Counted from the first letter of the stretch, positions 27,321 through 36,274 are shown. The stretch is DNA of 64,000 nucleotides from Mariniflexile sp. TRM1-10 (GCF_003425985.1 NZ_CP022985.1:285501-349500), one strand, 5' to 3'. The notes: generated from the letters alone by a model not told the origin. Numbers and translations are program-made.

Positions 27321-28811
27321 CTATTTCACAATGATTTTTCGATTTTTAACCAACATAATCAGTGCATTAATATCATCCTTAAGCATCCGATCTTCTTCTA
27401 ATTTAGCCACTTTACTTCGGATAATTTTAAAATTGGTCTCTATAATTTCAGAAAAGGTATTGGGACGCCTAAATTCCATCGCTTGTGCAGCATACATTAA
27501 TTCGATAGCTAATATTTTTTCAATATTGCCCAATATCTGGTTGAATTGTCGTCCCGAGATGCTTCCCATAGATACGTGGTCTTCTTGTCCTAACGAGGTT
27601 GGAATACTATCTGCTGAAGGCGGAAAACACAATGATTTATTTTCGGTTACCAAAGCAGCGGTGGTGTACTGCGGAATCATAAACCCAGAATTCAATCCGC
27701 CACTGGCTGTTAGTAAACGTGGCAATCCGTATTTTCCTTCTATGAGCAAATAACACCTTCTATCGGAAATATTGCCTAATTCTGAAGCGGCTATGGAACA
27801 ATAATCTAATGCCATGGCAAGCGGTTGCCCATGAAAGTTACCACCTGAAATCGCTTCGGTTTCACTCAGCACAATGGGGTTATCGGTCACCGCATTCATT
27901 TCAATTTCTGCCAATTCACTTAAATGATAATAGGCGTTTCTGGATGCGCCATGCACTTGTGGAATACAACGCATCGAATAGGGATCTTGAACACGGGCAC
28001 AATTTTTATGGGATTTTATATTTTTAGAATTTTTAAACAACATACGCATACGCTTCGCGACTTCCAAATTCCCTTTAAATGGACGGATGCTATGCAATAA
28101 TTCTTTAAATGGTGATTCGCTACCTTGATAACCTTCCAAACTCATGGCACCAGCAACATCGGCCAAATCGAGCAAATATGCCATTTTACTTAGTCCGATG
28201 ATGGCGTGGGCTAATATAAATTGCGTGCCATTTATTAATGCCAAACCTTCTTTGGCGGCTAATTGTATGGGCTTTAGATTATGTGCTGTTAAAACGCTTT
28301 TAGCAGGCACAATAGCGTCATCCATCCAAAATTCACCTTCGCCTATTAATGGTAAAAACAAGTGGGCCAAAGGTGCTAAATCGCCTGAAGCACCAACAGA
28401 TCCTTGCTCGGGCACTACAGGTAACAAATCGTTCTCTATAAAATAGATAATACGCTCAACAACTTCCAACCGAATGCCCGAAAACCCTTTGCATAAGGCA
28501 TGCACCTTACAAATCATCATGATTTTTGATAACTCCTTAGAAATGGGATTACCTACTCCAACCGCATGCGTCATTAGTAAGTTTTTTTGAAGCAAACTGG
28601 TTTCATCCGGTGATATTTTCACATCACATAAAGGTCCAAACCCCGTATTAATGCCATAAATAGCTTTACTAGAAGCTGCCATAATCTCTACCTTGCTTCT
28701 ACTAGCATTAATCTTTGATATCACATGATCGGACAATACGCCTTTTAGCGATCCATTGGCTATGGCTATTACTTTATCTGCTGTTAATCTATCCGTTCCG
28801 TAAACAAACAT
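27321..28811 (-). CDS. hutH: Histidine ammonia-lyase
   Basis: The 496-residue aromatic amino acid lyase contains VGASGDLAPLAHL, whose Ala-Ser-Gly forms the MIO cofactor. YGINTGFGPLCD, EGLALINGTQ, QDPYSMRCIPQVHGA and the TDNPIVL segment complete the family pattern. It deaminates histidine to urocanate, opening the hut pathway. It heads the minus-strand operon hutH-hutU-hutI and is divergent from a LysR regulator. A palindromic repeat sits 42 bp upstream of its start. Confidence 0.96.
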   Translation of the reverse strand: MFVYGTDRLTADKVIAIANGSLKGVLSDHVISKINASRSKVEIMAASSKAIYGINTGFGPLCDVKISPDETSLLQKNLLMTHAVGVGNPISKELSKIMMICKVHALCKGFSGIRLEVVERIIYFIENDLLPVVPEQGSVGASGDLAPLAHLFLPLIGEGEFWMDDAIVPAKSVLTAHNLKPIQLAAKEGLALINGTQFILAHAIIGLSKMAYLLDLADVAGAMSLEGYQGSESPFKELLHSIRPFKGNLEVAKRMRMLFKNSKNIKSHKNCARVQDPYSMRCIPQVHGASRNAYYHLSELAEIEMNAVTDNPIVLSETEAISGGNFHGQPLAMALDYCSIAASELGNISDRRCYLLIEGKYGLPRLLTASGGLNSGFMIPQYTTAALVTENKSLCFPPSADSIPTSLGQEDHVSMGSISGRQFNQILGNIEKILAIELMYAAQAMEFRRPNTFSEIIETNFKIIRSKVAKLEEDRMLKDDINALIMLVKNRKIIVK

Positions 28812-28852
28812 GGTTTTTATTGTAAATAGTTAGGTGTTAAATATTTTATTAT

Positions 28853-28970
28853 ATGACAAAAATTCAAATATATTCAGATGTCAGTCTGAGCGCACTCGAA
28901 GACATTGGAAGTATTGTTTTTGATCGCATTTCGACTGCGCTCAATGTGGCACGCTTCAATTTTTTGTCAT
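28853..28970. repeat. Nested palindromic element (REP-like), copy 2, in the hut/LysR divergent region
   Basis: The ends are ATGACAAAAATT and TTTTTTGTCAT, with inner arms CTGAGCGCACTCGAAGACA and TTTCGACTGCGCTCAATG. It is a full-length relative of 13969-14085. It occupies half of the 236-bp gap between hutH and the LysR gene. Confidence 0.8.
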
Positions 28971-29047
28971 GCAAAAAATACTTTCTATACAAAATTATCG
29001 ATAAATTTGATACTTAATAAGACTATTTATTCAATATATTAATAACT

Positions 29048-29944
29048 ATGAGTTATCAAATAGAATTTAGACATTTAAAATATTTTTTGGCAGTTGCCGA
29101 GCATTTACATTTTAGAAAAGCTGCCGAAACGCTTTTTATTTCGCAACCCGGATTGAGCAGACAAATAAAAGAAATGGAAGAAAGTCTTGGAGTTAAACTC
29201 TTTGAACGCCATAACCGAAACGTAAAGCTAACACCTGTTGGTGTGTATCTAAAGACAGAACTTGCCAAAAACATGAAAAACTTAGATGCTATTTTACACC
29301 ATGCTAAATTGCTTGAAGATGGTAAAGATGGCCATTTAAAATTTGGTTACGTAGGTTCTGCGATGCAACAAATAATTCCAGAGATACTATTAAAATTCAC
29401 AAAAACACATCCTAATATTATGTTTAGCTTAAAGGAAATGGACAATAACAAACAAATTGAGGGCTTACTGGCTCAAGACATCGATATTGGTTTTGTGCGG
29501 TTAGAAAAAATACCGAGAGGTTTAGAAACCCATCCTATTGTCAAAGAACCGTTTTGTTTAGTGCTTCCTAAAAACCACCCTATTGATGCTTCAAATTTCA
29601 AAACATTATCACAGTGCAAAGAGGAACATTTTATTCTATTCGACCCCGAATACAGTGCTTCTTATTATGAAAAAGTAATGGAGATTTTTGATGACAATGG
29701 TTTTAATCCTTTAGTATCGCACAACACCATTCATGCGGGTTCCATTTATAAATTGGTTGAAAACAATTTCGGTATTTCCATTGTACCTAAATCACTTCAA
29801 ACGGAAAATAATTCAAACATAAAATTTATTGAACTGAGCAAAATTCCGCAAAGAACCACCCTTTCCGTTATTTGGAACAAAGACAACCAAAACCCTATTT
29901 TGAATAAGATTTTAGCTATAATTCATAAGGAAATCATAATATAG
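29048..29944 (+). CDS. LysR-type transcriptional regulator
   Basis: The 298-residue protein has a winged HTH at the N-terminus (FRHLKYFLAVAEHLHFRKAAETLFISQPGLSRQIKEMEESLGVKLF region, residues 7-55). A substrate-binding domain follows (HLKFGYVGSAMQQIIPEIL, DIDIGFVR, HPIVKEPFCLVLP, GISIVPKSL). It is divergent from the hut operon, so regulation of histidine degradation is a reasonable guess, but LysR control of hut is not a general rule. TAAATTTG at 29002-29009 could be its -7 element. Confidence 0.9.
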   Translation: MSYQIEFRHLKYFLAVAEHLHFRKAAETLFISQPGLSRQIKEMEESLGVKLFERHNRNVKLTPVGVYLKTELAKNMKNLDAILHHAKLLEDGKDGHLKFGYVGSAMQQIIPEILLKFTKTHPNIMFSLKEMDNNKQIEGLLAQDIDIGFVRLEKIPRGLETHPIVKEPFCLVLPKNHPIDASNFKTLSQCKEEHFILFDPEYSASYYEKVMEIFDDNGFNPLVSHNTIHAGSIYKLVENNFGISIVPKSLQTENNSNIKFIELSKIPQRTTLSVIWNKDNQNPILNKILAIIHKEIII

Positions 29945-29965
29945 CTGATATATCAAATAATTGAT

Positions 29966-29973
29966 TACCTTTG
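29966..29973 (+). promoter_or_regulatory. Candidate -7 promoter element for the DEAD-box helicase
   Basis: TACCTTTG followed by C fits the common flavobacterial TAnnTTTGC start region. It implies a 5' leader of roughly 110 nt, which contains a small CCTCAGAGTGAGG hairpin. Long leaders are common for cold-inducible helicases. The -33 box is not obvious. Confidence 0.45.
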
Positions 29974-30087
29974 CCGCTTGAAATTTAATTCCTCAGAGTG
30001 AGGATGTGTTGCTAGAAGTTTAGGTTTAAGTATGTCGATTCGCTTCTTATGTAACACCACATAAAATAATCGAATACTTATACAAGA

Positions 30088-31959
30088 ATGAACACATTTC
30101 AAGATTTAGGTCTTAATGACGACCTTTTACGCGCTATTACCGATTTAGGTTTTACAACACCAAGCGAAGTACAAGACAAAGCCATCCCCATTTTATTAGC
30201 ATCTGAAACCGATTTAGTTGCACTTGCACAAACCGGCACTGGAAAAACGGCCGCTTTTGGCTTTCCTATGCTTCATAAAATTAATGTGGATAGCCGCACT
30301 ACACAAGGTTTAATTTTATCTCCAACACGCGAACTTTGTTTGCAAATCACCAACGAAATGAAACTTTACGGAAAGTACTGTAAAGGATTGAACGTGGTTG
30401 CTGTTTATGGCGGTTCTAGCATTACAGACCAAGCTAGAGACGTTAAAAAAGGTGCGCAAATTATTGTGGCGACACCAGGTAGAATGAAAGATATGATTAA
30501 CAGAAAGTTGGTTGATATTTCTAAAATAGAATATGCTGTTTTAGATGAAGCCGATGAGATGTTAAACATGGGCTTTAAAGAAGATATCACCGATATTCTT
30601 AGTTATACCCCAAAAGAAAAAAACACATGGTTATTTTCTGCAACCATGCCAAGAGAAGTGGCTGCCATTGCAAAAAACTTTATGCGCAACCCGCAAGAAA
30701 TTACGGTTGGAAATAAAAATGAAAGTACCAGTCAGGTTTCCCACGAATATTATTTAGTAAATTCCAGAGACCGCTACGATGCTTTAAAACGTTTGGCAGA
30801 TGCCAATCCAGATATTTTCTCGGTAGTATTTTGTAGAACTAAAAACGATACACAAAAAGTTGCTGAACGTTTAATTGAAGACGGTTATAGTGCTGGTGCG
30901 TTACATGGCGATTTAAGTCAGAACCAACGTGATTTGGTAATGAAATCGTTTAGAAACAATCAAATCCAAATGCTTGTTGCTACCGATGTGGCTGCTCGTG
31001 GTATTGATGTTGACGATATTACCCACGTAATAAACTACCAACTTCCTGATGAAATTGAAACCTACACACACCGCTCCGGACGTACAGGTCGTGCAGGAAA
31101 AACTGGGGTTTCTATGGTTATTGTTTCCAAAAGTGAAGTGCGTAAAATAAAAAGCATTGAGCGCATTATCAATAAAGCCTTCGAGAAAAAAGACATTCCA
31201 AATGGTATGGAAATTTGCGAAGTTCAATTAATGTCGCTTGCCAATAAAATTCACAATACTGAAATAAATCACGAAATCGATAAGTACTTAACCAGCATCA
31301 ATGAATTGTTTGAAGACACTTCTAAAGATGAATTGATTAAAAAATTCTTCTCGGTTGAGTTTTCACGTTTCTTCAACTATTACCAAAAATCCAAAAACTT
31401 AAATGTTTCAGATGCCGATAGTCGCGATAGAGATGGCGGACGTGAAAGCAGTCGTGATTTTGGTGGGAATTCAGATTCTACTCGTTATTTTATAAACGTT
31501 GGTAGTAAAGATGGTTTTGATTGGATGCAGTTAAAAGACTTTTTAAAAGACATTTTAGAGCTAGGTAGAGACGATGTGTTTAAAGTAGAAGTTAAAGACA
31601 GTTTTTCTTTCTTCAATACTGAAAACGAACTTAAAGATAAAATATTAGCTTTCTTTACAGATTACAAACACAACGGACGTTTTGTAAATGTTGAAGTTTC
31701 TGAAAACCGCGGTGGCGGCGGAAGACGCAACGACAGACGTAGTGGCGGAAGACGTGATGATAAAAAAGGCGGTGAAAGACGTGGCGGAGGCGAACGCCGT
31801 TCTAGTTCTAGAAGCGATTCTGGAAGTAGAGGCGACAGAAGAAGCGGAGGCGATTTTAAACCGAATGGTTCAGTACCAAACAGATCGGCAAGACGTTCTG
31901 GTAGTGATTCCAAACCTAGTGATTCTGGTATTTCAAGACCAAGACGCTCTAGACGCTAG
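30088..31959 (+). CDS. DEAD-box ATP-dependent RNA helicase with DbpA-type C-terminal domain
   Basis: The 623-residue protein has a Q motif (F..LGLNDDLLRAITDLGF...Q), AQTGTGKT (I), PTRELCLQ (Ia), TPGRM (Ib), DEADEML (II), SATMP (III), VFCRTKNDT (IV), ATDVAARGIDV (V) and HRSGRTGRAG (VI). A DbpA-like RNA-binding domain (about 470-545, YFINVGSKDGFDWMQL) follows, then an Arg/Gly/Ser-rich tail. The layout is that of CsdA/DeaD-like helicases that remodel RNA during ribosome assembly and cold growth. It is monocistronic. Confidence 0.94.
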   Translation: MNTFQDLGLNDDLLRAITDLGFTTPSEVQDKAIPILLASETDLVALAQTGTGKTAAFGFPMLHKINVDSRTTQGLILSPTRELCLQITNEMKLYGKYCKGLNVVAVYGGSSITDQARDVKKGAQIIVATPGRMKDMINRKLVDISKIEYAVLDEADEMLNMGFKEDITDILSYTPKEKNTWLFSATMPREVAAIAKNFMRNPQEITVGNKNESTSQVSHEYYLVNSRDRYDALKRLADANPDIFSVVFCRTKNDTQKVAERLIEDGYSAGALHGDLSQNQRDLVMKSFRNNQIQMLVATDVAARGIDVDDITHVINYQLPDEIETYTHRSGRTGRAGKTGVSMVIVSKSEVRKIKSIERIINKAFEKKDIPNGMEICEVQLMSLANKIHNTEINHEIDKYLTSINELFEDTSKDELIKKFFSVEFSRFFNYYQKSKNLNVSDADSRDRDGGRESSRDFGGNSDSTRYFINVGSKDGFDWMQLKDFLKDILELGRDDVFKVEVKDSFSFFNTENELKDKILAFFTDYKHNGRFVNVEVSENRGGGGRRNDRRSGGRRDDKKGGERRGGGERRSSSRSDSGSRGDRRSGGDFKPNGSVPNRSARRSGSDSKPSDSGISRPRRSRR

Positions 31960-32064
31960 TTAATTGCTTTTGTTAATTTTAAGTCAAAAAAAAACTTAGA
32001 AATTCATTATTAGTGTTTCGTTTAGTACTTTTATGACCATATTTTACGTTAACAAGTTAATTAC

Positions 32065-32838
32065 ATGAAGAATTACCTACTCCTTTTTATCTGTTTATTT
32101 ATTTCTACAACAGCAATGTCTCAAGAAATAAATAGTGTTGTGGGGGTTGTTGTAAACGCATCTAATGGTGAACCGCTTGAAAACGTAAATATTGTAAACC
32201 TTAATCAGGTAAAGGGAACAGCGACCAATAGGGAAGGAACTTTCCAGATTGTTGCCAAAGTAAACGATACACTACATTTATCGTATTTAGGTTTTAAATC
32301 TATAAAAGTACGTGTCACTAACGACTGGTTAAAGTTTGGAAGTTCTAAAATTGAGCTTACCGAATTAGCCTTGGCACTTGAAGAAGTCGTGATAAATCAA
32401 TTAAAATTAACGGGGTACTTGGAAGTAGACATTAAACAAGTTCCTATAATTAACAACAATTACCGATATAGTATTTCTGGTTTACCTAGCGGATATGAAG
32501 CTGGTAAATCATCAACTATTACAAAAATTATTGGTTCTATATTTAATCCTGCCGATTTTCTACATCGCATGTTTGGCAAAAACCCAAACGAAATGCGTAA
32601 GTTAAAAAAGATGAAGGAAGATGATGAAATTAGAAACCTTTTGGCTTCTCGTTTTGATAGGGAAATGCTTATGGCATTATTACAAGTAGATCGGGTTGAT
32701 TTAGATGAAATTGTGAGCCAATGTAATTACTCTAAAGGGTTTATACAAACGGCGAACGATCTTCAAATACTGGATGCTATTAGTGAATGCTATGAAGAAT
32801 ATAAGGTTTTAAATAGAAGTCGAGGAAATAAAATTTAA
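32065..32838 (+). CDS. Secreted carboxypeptidase-regulatory-like domain protein
   Basis: The 257-residue protein has a signal peptide (MKNYLLLFICLFISTTAMSQ). A CarboxypepD_reg-like beta domain follows (VVGVVVNASNGEPLENVNIVN, GTATNREGTFQIVAKVNDTLHLSYLGFK; about 22-110). A helical C-terminal half begins near RKLKKMKEDDEIRNLL. It probably faces the periplasm. The function is unknown. The last 80 codons are duplicated in a decayed copy at 33725-34049, and a full-length paralogue is at 34145. A perfect hairpin terminator follows the stop. Confidence 0.8.
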   Translation: MKNYLLLFICLFISTTAMSQEINSVVGVVVNASNGEPLENVNIVNLNQVKGTATNREGTFQIVAKVNDTLHLSYLGFKSIKVRVTNDWLKFGSSKIELTELALALEEVVINQLKLTGYLEVDIKQVPIINNNYRYSISGLPSGYEAGKSSTITKIIGSIFNPADFLHRMFGKNPNEMRKLKKMKEDDEIRNLLASRFDREMLMALLQVDRVDLDEIVSQCNYSKGFIQTANDLQILDAISECYEEYKVLNRSRGNKI

Positions 32839-32844
32839 ATAAAA

Positions 32845-32869
32845 AGGGAAGCAAATGCTTCCTTTTTTT
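32845..32869 (+). terminator. Terminator after the 32065 gene
   Basis: GGAAGC AAAT GCTTCC followed by seven T residues. A decayed version of the same hairpin (GGAACC AAAT ACTTCC) follows the partial gene copy near 34010. Confidence 0.8.
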
Positions 32870-32885
32870 ATGCCATAAATAATCG

Positions 32886-33413
32886 TTATTTCTCTAAAAT
32901 CCGTTTTAAATTATCCAATCCTTCTTCAAAATCTTTTCCAACTTTTTTGTCTATATTGAAAAATAGTGCAAAGGCATTAAACGGTATGGGGTTTTTACCT
33001 TTAAATCCCCAAGTAACATTAGTTTGGTCTTTCGTTAAATCAACAACCCTTAAATAGGCTTCAGACTCCGATTTCCAAGGTTTAAAAAAACGTAGTTTCG
33101 ATTTTACGCTTTCATTTTCATTAATACTTAAAATTTCTTGCTCCCCTATACCCACATCTTTATTGCCTTCCCATTTAGCAATAAACCCCACTACACCATC
33201 GGTTCCAACATACGTTTGTTGCATATCGGGATCTTTCTTTTTCCAAGGAGACCAGTCATCTTGATTTTTAATATACTTTAAATATTGAAAGACTTCCGCT
33301 ATAGGTCTTTTAATAACAACACTCCTATTCACCTCATAGTCTTGAGGAGCTACAAACATGATAATTATTAACGAAACTAAAATACCGATAAAAACATAAA
33401 ACAATACCATCAT
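32886..33413 (-). CDS. SRPBCC-family protein with N-terminal membrane anchor
   Basis: The 175-residue protein has an N-terminal membrane segment (MMVLFYVFIGILVSLIIIMFVAP). A START/SRPBCC-like ligand-binding domain follows: YEVNRSVVIKRPIAEVFQYLKYIKNQDDWSPW, VGFIAKWEGNKDVGIGEQEIL, and a closing helix VGKDFEEGLDNLKRILE. Such proteins bind hydrophobic ligands. The ligand here is unknown. It is convergent with the 32065 gene. Confidence 0.85.
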   Translation of the reverse strand: MMVLFYVFIGILVSLIIIMFVAPQDYEVNRSVVIKRPIAEVFQYLKYIKNQDDWSPWKKKDPDMQQTYVGTDGVVGFIAKWEGNKDVGIGEQEILSINENESVKSKLRFFKPWKSESEAYLRVVDLTKDQTNVTWGFKGKNPIPFNAFALFFNIDKKVGKDFEEGLDNLKRILEK

Positions 33414-33661
33414 AACATATTAGCTTTTAGAAATTTAAAGATTGCCTAAATCTTATCCTTTGGTTCTTTTACGCATCTTTTTCCAATGTACTTCAGCTAT
33501 TTTTTCGATCCGTAGCTATGTACCTTTCCCTCGCGGCAGCCTGGCTCCTTCGCTAAAAAGGTCTCCCATACCTTTTTTATACGCTCGGCCCTGTCTGACA
33601 AAAAATATGCTATAAAACATTTCAAAAACAAAATTTAACAGCCTCTTAAAAGTAATAAAAA
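33414..33661. other. Intergenic stretch with a GC-richer, structured-looking island
   Basis: 33510-33605 is GC-richer than its surroundings (ccctcgcggcagcctggctcc, acgctcggccctgtctgac) and reads like a decayed dispersed intergenic repeat. Parts (CCGTAGC, CCTGTCT) recur in the element at 48082-48299. No gene is recognisable. Confidence 0.35.
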
Positions 33662-33727
33662 TTATCCGCTATAATACCGTGTTACTATTTTATCGTAGCT
33701 TTTAATCATTTTTTTAATCCAATCCAG
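33662..33727 (-). pseudogene. 3'-terminal fragment of a TrmH-family methyltransferase gene
   Basis: The minus strand encodes WIKKMIKSYDKIVTRYYSG and a stop, which aligns with the end of the TrmH gene at 34949 (WIKKTIKSYDKIVGRYYSQ). DNA identity is high, with scattered substitutions. The fragment is directly fused at about 33727 to the 3' part of a copy of the 32065 gene. It is a diverged duplicate, not a gene. Confidence 0.8.
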
Positions 33728-34049
33728 CCGATTTTTTACATCGCATGGTTGAAAAAACCCAAATGAAATGCGTAAATTAAAAAAGATGAAGGAAGATGAT
33801 GAAATTAGAAACCTTTTAACTTCTCGTTTAGATAGGGAAATGCTTATGGCATTATTACATGTAGATCGGGTTGATTTAGATGAAATTGTGAGCCAATGTA
33901 ATTACTCAAAAGGGTTTATTCAAACGGCGAACGACCTTCAAATATTGGATGCGATTAGTGAATGCTATGAAGAATACAAGGTTTTAAATAGAAGTCGAGG
34001 AAATAAAAAGGGAACCAAATACTTCCTTTTTTTATATCTTAAATTATAG
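33725..34049 (+). pseudogene. 5'-truncated copy of the 32065 gene
   Basis: The sequence from GCCGATTTT onward matches 32549-32838 closely. The encoded RKLKKMKEDDEIRNLL...YKVLNRSRGNK differs from the parent at only a few residues. The N-terminal domain and signal peptide are missing, and a small deletion removes the original stop, so the frame reads on into GTKYFLFLYLKL. The copy is joined at its left to a TrmH 3' fragment in opposite orientation. Confidence 0.85.
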
Positions 34050-34144
34050 TTAACTACTATGTTAAACTCTCACAAATAATAACTTACAAACCATTCTGTT
34101 TATTAAATTTATAGACAGCCTCACCAACCATTGTTTGTTTTTTT

Positions 34145-34900
34145 ATGTATAAATTAATAGTAGTAATAACTGTTTTGATTTTTATTCCAACTTTTGCCAC
34201 ATCACAGCAAATCACTGGTAAAATTTATGATAATGAATCTTCTGTAAAAGGTGCTAAAATTTTAAACACTAATAATAACATTTTCACATATAGCAATGAA
34301 TATGGGGACTTTTCCATTAATGCTTCAATTCATGACACGTTAAAATTCACCTCACTTTTTCACGAAGAAAAAAAAGTATTATTAAATGAAAAATCTTTTG
34401 AAAATACAATAGTTGTAGAACTCTCAAAAATCGTGAATAGCCTTGAAGAAGTTTTACTTATGGACAAAACTCAAAAAACATTTAAAGCAGAAAACTATAC
34501 CGCTGATATTGGTCTTCAAATAAAAAATGATATAAAGAACAATCCGCATCTATATAGTCCTCCACCTAGTGGAAATATCGATTTTGTTAAAATAGCATCA
34601 CTTATTGGTAAACTTTTTAAGAATAATAAAAACTCAAAAACAACTTCTGTTATACCAATAACTTATAAAGAATTAGATTCCTTATTTACAAAACACAAAT
34701 TTTTGAATGAAAAGCTCTTAAAAAATGATTTAAAAATACCAAAGGAATACATCCCATTGTTTTTTGATTATTGTGAAAACAAAAACATAGATAACAAACT
34801 CCTATTAGAAGAAAATCACCTCCTTCTGTTAGAAAAACTAATTACTTATAGTAAAGAATTTTTAATTATTCTATCCGAATACAAAAAAGGAAAAGACTAA
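34145..34900 (+). CDS. Secreted carboxypeptidase-regulatory-like protein, diverged paralogue
   Basis: The 251-residue protein has a signal peptide (MYKLIVVITVLIFIPTFATSQ). A short CarboxypepD_reg-like domain follows (ITGKIYDNESSVKGAKILN, SNEYGDFSINASIHDTLKFTSLF). A Lys/Leu-rich helical C-terminal region follows that. It has the same domain order and length as the 32065 product but low sequence identity. The function is unknown. It lies between a TrmH 3' fragment and the real TrmH 3' end, so it appears to be part of inserted DNA. Confidence 0.75.
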   Translation: MYKLIVVITVLIFIPTFATSQQITGKIYDNESSVKGAKILNTNNNIFTYSNEYGDFSINASIHDTLKFTSLFHEEKKVLLNEKSFENTIVVELSKIVNSLEEVLLMDKTQKTFKAENYTADIGLQIKNDIKNNPHLYSPPPSGNIDFVKIASLIGKLFKNNKNSKTTSVIPITYKELDSLFTKHKFLNEKLLKNDLKIPKEYIPLFFDYCENKNIDNKLLLEENHLLLLEKLITYSKEFLIILSEYKKGKD

Positions 34901-34948
34901 ACATTCAGCCTTATTAGCTTAATACAATGATGAGTTCTATTATAAAAA

Positions 34949-35602
34949 TTACTGACTATAGTACCTTCCAACAATTTTATCATAGCTTTTAATCGTTTTC
35001 TTAATCCAATCCATACGCTTTTCAAGTAATTCGTTTTCGGTCAATTGCCAATTAATGGTTGTTTGCTTTAGTTTGGTCGTGACATGTTGTAAAATAATGG
35101 CAGCACTTACAGAAATGTTTAAACTTTCGGTAAAACCAACCATAGGTATTTTTAAGTAACAATCGGCAGCATTTAAAACGGCTTCCGACAAGCCTTCCGT
35201 TTCCCTTCCAAAGAAAAAACAGGATTTTTTGGTCACATCAAATTCGTGCAACTCGCAATCGCTAGCATGTGGAGTGGTAGCTACTATTTGATACCCTTTT
35301 TGTTTTAAATCTGCCATGCATTCTTTTACGCTATGGAATCTATTCAAATCTACCCATTTTTAGGCTCCCATGGCAATTTCCCTGTCAATACGCTTCGAGT
35401 TTCGCTCCTCAACAACATTAACTTCCTGTATGCCGAACACATCACAACTTCGTATGACGGCGCTTGTGTTGTGCAACTGGTACACATCTTCCGTAGCAAC
35501 CGTAAAATGTTTGGTACGTTGCGCTAATACTTTAGTGAATTTTTCTTTGCGTGAATCGGTTAAAAAAGTATCTAAATGTTCCAGGAGTTTTAAATCTATC
35601 AT
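34949..35602 (-). pseudogene. TrmH-family RNA methyltransferase interrupted by one in-frame stop
   Basis: Reading from ATG at 35602 gives MIDLKLLEHLDTFLTDSRKE...SKRIDREIAMGA, then TAA at 35360-35362. The frame continues unbroken with KWVDLNRFHS...FFFGRETEGLSEAVLNAA...IPMVGFTESLNISVSAAI to 34949. The total is 218 codons, with all SPOUT motifs present. Relatives have Gln at this position by my recollection, so CAA to TAA is the simplest explanation. It could be a real pseudogene, a sequencing error, or a readthrough case. A TTG at 35347 could restart only the C-terminal part, which would lack half the fold. Confidence 0.85.
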
Positions 35603-36274
35603 AATGATCGTTTAAATTCAAATTTAAAAAAGTTTCGACCAATCAAAAGCGTTCAACGAAGCAATCTTTATAATTCCAACCAAATTAACGTGACTTCGAT
35701 GTAACGTGTTTGACATCCAAGTATTTAAATAGTTATATAAATAGAAAAACAAAATCATTACAAAACCTGAGTTCTGGTTGACAAACATACCTGTAACTTT
35801 TAACGGTTTAAGCGTGTAACCGTAGAATCGTGTATCACAAACTTCATCGATACAAACTCAGAACCCTGAACTTTGAACTCTGAACTAATATCGAACTTCC
35901 TTAAATTTATATCGAGCTCAGGTCCAATTAAACTATTTGGGCGTTACCACAGCCTCCCGCTCCGCCCAATGCAAGTGGTCGGGCTATACACTGCAATCTT
36001 TTTATTCGTACCTCACAAAAAGGATTTCCGTTTCTATCCCTAACGCAGTCTGCTAAAATTATTATATTTATAACATGAAACATCCATGGCAAAGTTTTCC
36101 TCCCAAGGGAATGATTATAAGTCAATGCTGAGCATTAGCGAGATGCAAAATATATTTTACAGCGAAGGTAGCAAGTGAAGCTTATCAAAGCATGACCATT
36201 GAAAAACAACTGCGAAGCACATCAGTGAACACCACTAACAAATAATAGCTTAGTGAACTAAATAAAATAAACAC
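35603..36274. other. Long intergenic gap with a repeat but no gene seen
   Basis: The gap holds degenerate repeats of the gaactttgaactctgaac type (35850-35890), a GC-rich element at 35941-36046, and about 200 bp of unassigned sequence before the sirtuin gene. I see no RNA gene or conserved reading frame. Confidence 0.4.
35941..36046. repeat. GC-rich dispersed-repeat-like element with GCGTTA/TAACGC ends
   Basis: It starts GCGTTACCACAGCCTCCCGC and ends TCTATCCCTAACGC, with GTCGGGCTATACACTGCAAT and AAAAAGGATTTCCG inside. The ends are inverted. It resembles, from memory, a repeat scattered in other flavobacterial intergenic regions. No second copy is in this window. Confidence 0.45.

Noticed and set aside
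33768..34049. A short gene starting MRKLKKMKEDDEIRNLL
   Set aside because: It is a truncated duplicate of the 32065 gene without signal peptide or first domain, and it reads past the lost stop. It is treated as a pseudogene.
34949..35347. A separate TTG-started methyltransferase gene
   Set aside because: It is the same frame as 35360-35602 separated by one TAA and lacks the N-terminal half of the SPOUT fold. It is better read as one interrupted gene.
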